64,000 nt of DNA, taken from contig JAMXBD010001238.1 of the NCBI GenBank assembly GCA_024138025.1, positions 124,001 through 188,000 on the forward strand, read 5' to 3'. How positions within the stretch are numbered: position 1 is the stretch's first letter; every line of letters begins with the position of its first letter. Both the position numbers and the translations under genes were made by a program. The stretch comes from Combretum micranthum. Its lineage: Eukaryota; Streptophyta; Magnoliopsida; Myrtales; Combretaceae. The notes under the pieces were generated by a model. That model did not search any database. It saw only the letters and a program-made list of their open reading frames with translations, and had not been told where the DNA came from. Below are positions 61,081 to 64,000 of the stretch, piece after piece.

Positions 61081-62217
61081 TTGGAGTTTTCAATGCAAGG
61101 TTTAGAAGCTGAATTAGGAAACTTAATCTTGGAACCTACTTTACTTCAACGGATTAACAAAGCTCAGAAAGAGGATATTGAAATCCAAGAGATTAAACGA
61201 GGAATATCTCAAGAAAAATATAAGTATTTTCATGTGGATGATGAAGAAGTGTTAAGAATGAGCAAAAGATTGTATGTGCCACATGATGAAAGCTTGAGGA
61301 AGGAATTAATGCATGAAGTACATTATTCTGGATATTCTATGCATCCAGGAGAAACAAAGACGTACCAAGAGTTGAAAAGTTCATATTGGTGGAATGGAAT
61401 GAAAAAGGATATATTTGTTGCTAAGTGTGATGTGTGTCAAAGGGTAAAAGTTGAATACCAAAGACCTAGTAGATTGCTGAAACCATTGCCAATTCCAGAA
61501 TGGAAATGGGATCAAATATCTATGGATTTTATATGTTCATTACCTAAGACAAATATAGGCCATGATGCTGTTTGGGTCATTGTGGATAGACTCACTAAAT
61601 CAGCTTATTTCTTGCCAATTAACATAACATATCCATTGGAAAAGTTGGCACGAATATATCTAAAAGAAATTGTGAGACTACATGGTGTATCTGCTGGTAT
61701 AGTGTCAGATCGAGATCCATGGTTTGTTTCCAGATTCTGGCAAGGATAGCAAAAAGTATTGGGAATGCAATTGAAATTTAGTACATCTTATCATCCTCAA
61801 ATTGATGGACAGATAGAAAGAACCATTCAGACACTAAAGGATATGCTAAGATCGTGTATCCTAGAATTCAAAGGAAATTAGGATCAGCACTTACCATTGG
61901 TGGAATTCGCATGCAATAACAGTTATCATTCAAGTATTGGAATGCCACCATATGAAGCAATATATGGTAGGAAATGTCGGTCACCATTACTTTGGGATAA
62001 CTTAGAGAAAATAATGATTGAACCTGAATTGGTACAAGAGACAATTAATAAGGTCACTGTGATAAAACAAAAAATGAAAGAAGCTCAAGACAGACAAAAG
62101 AGCTGGGCAGATTTAAAAAGAAGGAAATTAGAGTTTTCTAAAAGAGAACATGTCTACCTGAAGATAAGTCCAATCAAAAGTCTTCATAGTGGACAAAAAA
62201 AAAAAAAGGAAAATTAA
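61081..62217 (+). pseudogene. G3 chromovirus: integrase
   Basis: One frame spans the domain with only two TAG stops (61747, 61879). The zinc-binding HHCC (H..H near 61315-61345, C..C at 61429-61440), ISMDFI, IVSDRDPW and GQIERTIQTL show all three DDE residues. NNSYHSSIGMPPYEAIYGRK follows. A 12-base A run near 62197-62208 shifts the frame, after which KLSPRYI continues. Confidence 0.88.
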
Positions 62218-62600
62218 GTCCCCGATATATTAGACCATTTAAGATATTGGAACGAGTTAGAGACTTGGCATATCGTCTTGCATCGCCGCCAAACTTATCT
62301 GGTATACATAATGTTTTCCATGTGTTAGTACTAAGAAAATATGTACCAAATCCAGATAAAGCAGCTGAGTTAGAACCAATTGATTTGAAAGAGAACTTGA
62401 CCTACGAGAAGCAGTCTGTTCAGATATTAGATAGAAAAGTGAAAACTCTCCGAAATAAAGAGATCTGTTATGTCCAAGTGTTATGGGATTTCCGAACTAA
62501 AGAAATGACTTGGGAACTGGAAGATGAGATCAGGAAAAGCTATCCTCATCTATTTGAAAATTCAGGTACGCATGCAAACTTTGGGGACAAAGCTTATTTT
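62218..62600 (+). pseudogene. G3 chromovirus: C-terminal chromodomain region
   Basis: HNVFHVLVLRKYVPNPDKA leads into VQILDRKVKTLRNKEICYVQ, VLWDFRTKEMTWELEDEI and YPHLF, the chromodomain-like tail of Tekay/Del chromoviruses, thought to steer integration to marked chromatin. It is open from about 62220 to the polypurine tract. Confidence 0.85.
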
Positions 62601-62637
62601 AGAGGGAGGGGAGGGGGGGGGAGGTGTGTTGGGAGAA
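62601..62637 (+). other. Polypurine tract of G3
   Basis: An A/G run with nine successive G, then TGTGTTGGGAGAA, lies directly before the TG of the 3' LTR at 62638, as needed for plus-strand priming. Confidence 0.75.
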
Positions 62638-64000
62638 TGTAAACCCTGAGATTTTTCATATAAATATAAATAAAATAGATAGAAATATAAAATAGAAAAA
62701 TAGATAGTTGATTTTGAACCCAACTGAGACTTTAGATTGAAACTATAAGTAGTATTGGTCCAGTCTATAGTTTCGAACCATAAAATAAAACTTTTAAATA
62801 TATAAAATATAATTTACAATAGTAGGTATAAAAGCTGAAAAGTAAAAGCTTTAGACTAAAGATTCTATATATACCTTAGTATTTAGAATATTAATATCAC
62901 TAAAATGCAAATTTTCATCTACAAATATGATCAAATCAGCATTTATCATACATGCTACTTAGACCCACAAAATTGATTTTTTTTCACAAGTTCATTTTTT
63001 CCCCACTCCTTACACAATTGTTAGTTATAAATTTATCATCTTCACTTTGTTTTTGTATTTCTATATATCCTAACTTCCTTACATTTTTTTATTTTCATTT
63101 TCATGTTCTCATTTCTTCTCAAAAATTTTTTAAGTTTCCGCTACGCAAACAACGGATTAAAATCCTCAAAATAAACGATATAATTATACCTAATTAACTT
63201 AATAAACTAGCCTAAAACTAAGATAATTATCAACTAACTAATATTATATTGCTATTTATTTATAATATACATACATACAGTACATAATATGTCCAAACTG
63301 AATACAAATTTACAGTACAAATTGATAGGATTTATCACAGCTAAAACATGATACAATTTGCATACATTTATGACTTTTAAAGTAAAAAAAATACACACAA
63401 TGACCAACCAAATCTAGCCAACGCAACACACAATTGATGAAGCAAAATTGGCAATTTGAAGAAGCAACTTTCGGTGGAAATTTTGCAACCAAGGCCGCTC
63501 ATCCTCTTCTCCTTCCCTTCTTATATATATATATATATATATATGCATAATAATGAGCAACCAAACAAGAACAATAAAGTCTTGAATTCTCCAGTCTAAA
63601 CTATCATAGAACGACCAAACCATCCCCAAAACCGAACAAAACTTGTCACAAACATTAATAGCTCGGATCAAGAAACACACCTCCATTAAAACACTTGAAT
63701 AAGGTTTCTAAGGTAAGTTAATTTAGTTTAACTTAGTTCCTTGTTGAAGTAATAATCTAAAACTTGTTCTAACATCCCTAGGATCCAAACCAATACAAAT
63801 CCAAGCTTCAACAACTCACAAATCGGATCCAAAAAGGTAAATTATCCTAAACCTAAGTTGAACTTTTCCAAATTTGAAAATTAAAGATCATATACATGTT
63901 GATGCATTATGAGTTGATATATATAGATATGCATCACATAGAAACACTTAAGAATGATTTGGGAATGATTCTGACATTGAAAATTGATGAAAAATAAGCT
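62638..64000 (+). mobile_element. 3' LTR of G3, cut by the window end
   Basis: It begins TGTAAACCCTGAGATTTT right after the polypurine tract. The first 25 bases resemble the family A LTR start, so G3 may belong to that family or a sister. The rest does not align by eye. No end is reached. No genes are seen in it. Confidence 0.65.
63522..63544. repeat. (TA)n microsatellite
   Basis: About 11 TA units lie within the G3 3' LTR. Confidence 0.9.

Overview
The window reads as nuclear DNA of a flowering plant, probably a eudicot with a repeat-rich genome. It is AT-rich, has GT..AG introns and a pyrimidine-rich 5' leader, and is filled with nested Ty3/gypsy, LINE, SINE and MITE-type insertions. There is one host gene, on the + strand at about 27.8-54.1 kb. 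It encodes a MATH/TRAF-like protein of the MUSE13/MUSE14 (TRAF1a/TRAF1b) family. I place twelve coding exons between 28966 and 53816, with introns from 72 bp to 11.2 kb. The recovered coding length, about 1,130 codons, fits the family. As written, however, the reading frame is broken at ten or more places from exon 6 onward. Nearly every break is explained by one or two bases missing from a short homopolymer, while the residues between breaks stay family-like. I take this as more likely sequence or assembly error than gene decay, but the window alone cannot prove it.

Left flank (1-27.2 kb). A chromovirus (G1, + strand) has LTRs at about 6.65-7.18 kb and 18.02-18.52 kb. It was split by a very large solo LTR of family A, minus strand (8418-15195). 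A second family A LTR (18516-26638) entered G1's 3' LTR with a 5-bp target duplication (GTTGT/GCTGT). That copy was in turn entered by a 3.74-kb solo LTR of another family, B (20366-24105, target duplication CAAGG). A tRNA-derived SINE and MITE-like elements lie on top. The first 6.6 kb hold the end of another family A LTR, a tRNA-Asp-type primer binding site on the minus strand, and stretches I cannot assign.

Gene body. Introns 6 and 8 each carry a minus-strand fragment of one chromovirus family (G2). In intron 8, G2 is split by a + strand LINE, which itself holds a GC-hairpin element, and by a 350-bp LTR-like insert with an 8-bp target duplication. A second LINE, minus strand, lies to its right.

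Right flank (54.1-64 kb). After an unassigned 1.7 kb comes a rearranged family A LTR whose two ends are about 400-bp inverted copies of each other (55859-58331). Then follows a 5'-truncated Tekay/Del-type chromovirus (G3) with gag, protease, reverse transcriptase, RNase H, integrase, chromodomain, polypurine tract and the start of its 3' LTR.

No prokaryotic features, CRISPR arrays or rRNA genes are seen. The points most worth following are the homopolymer-type breaks in the host gene, the inverted-repeat LTR at 56-58 kb, and the layered insertion history.
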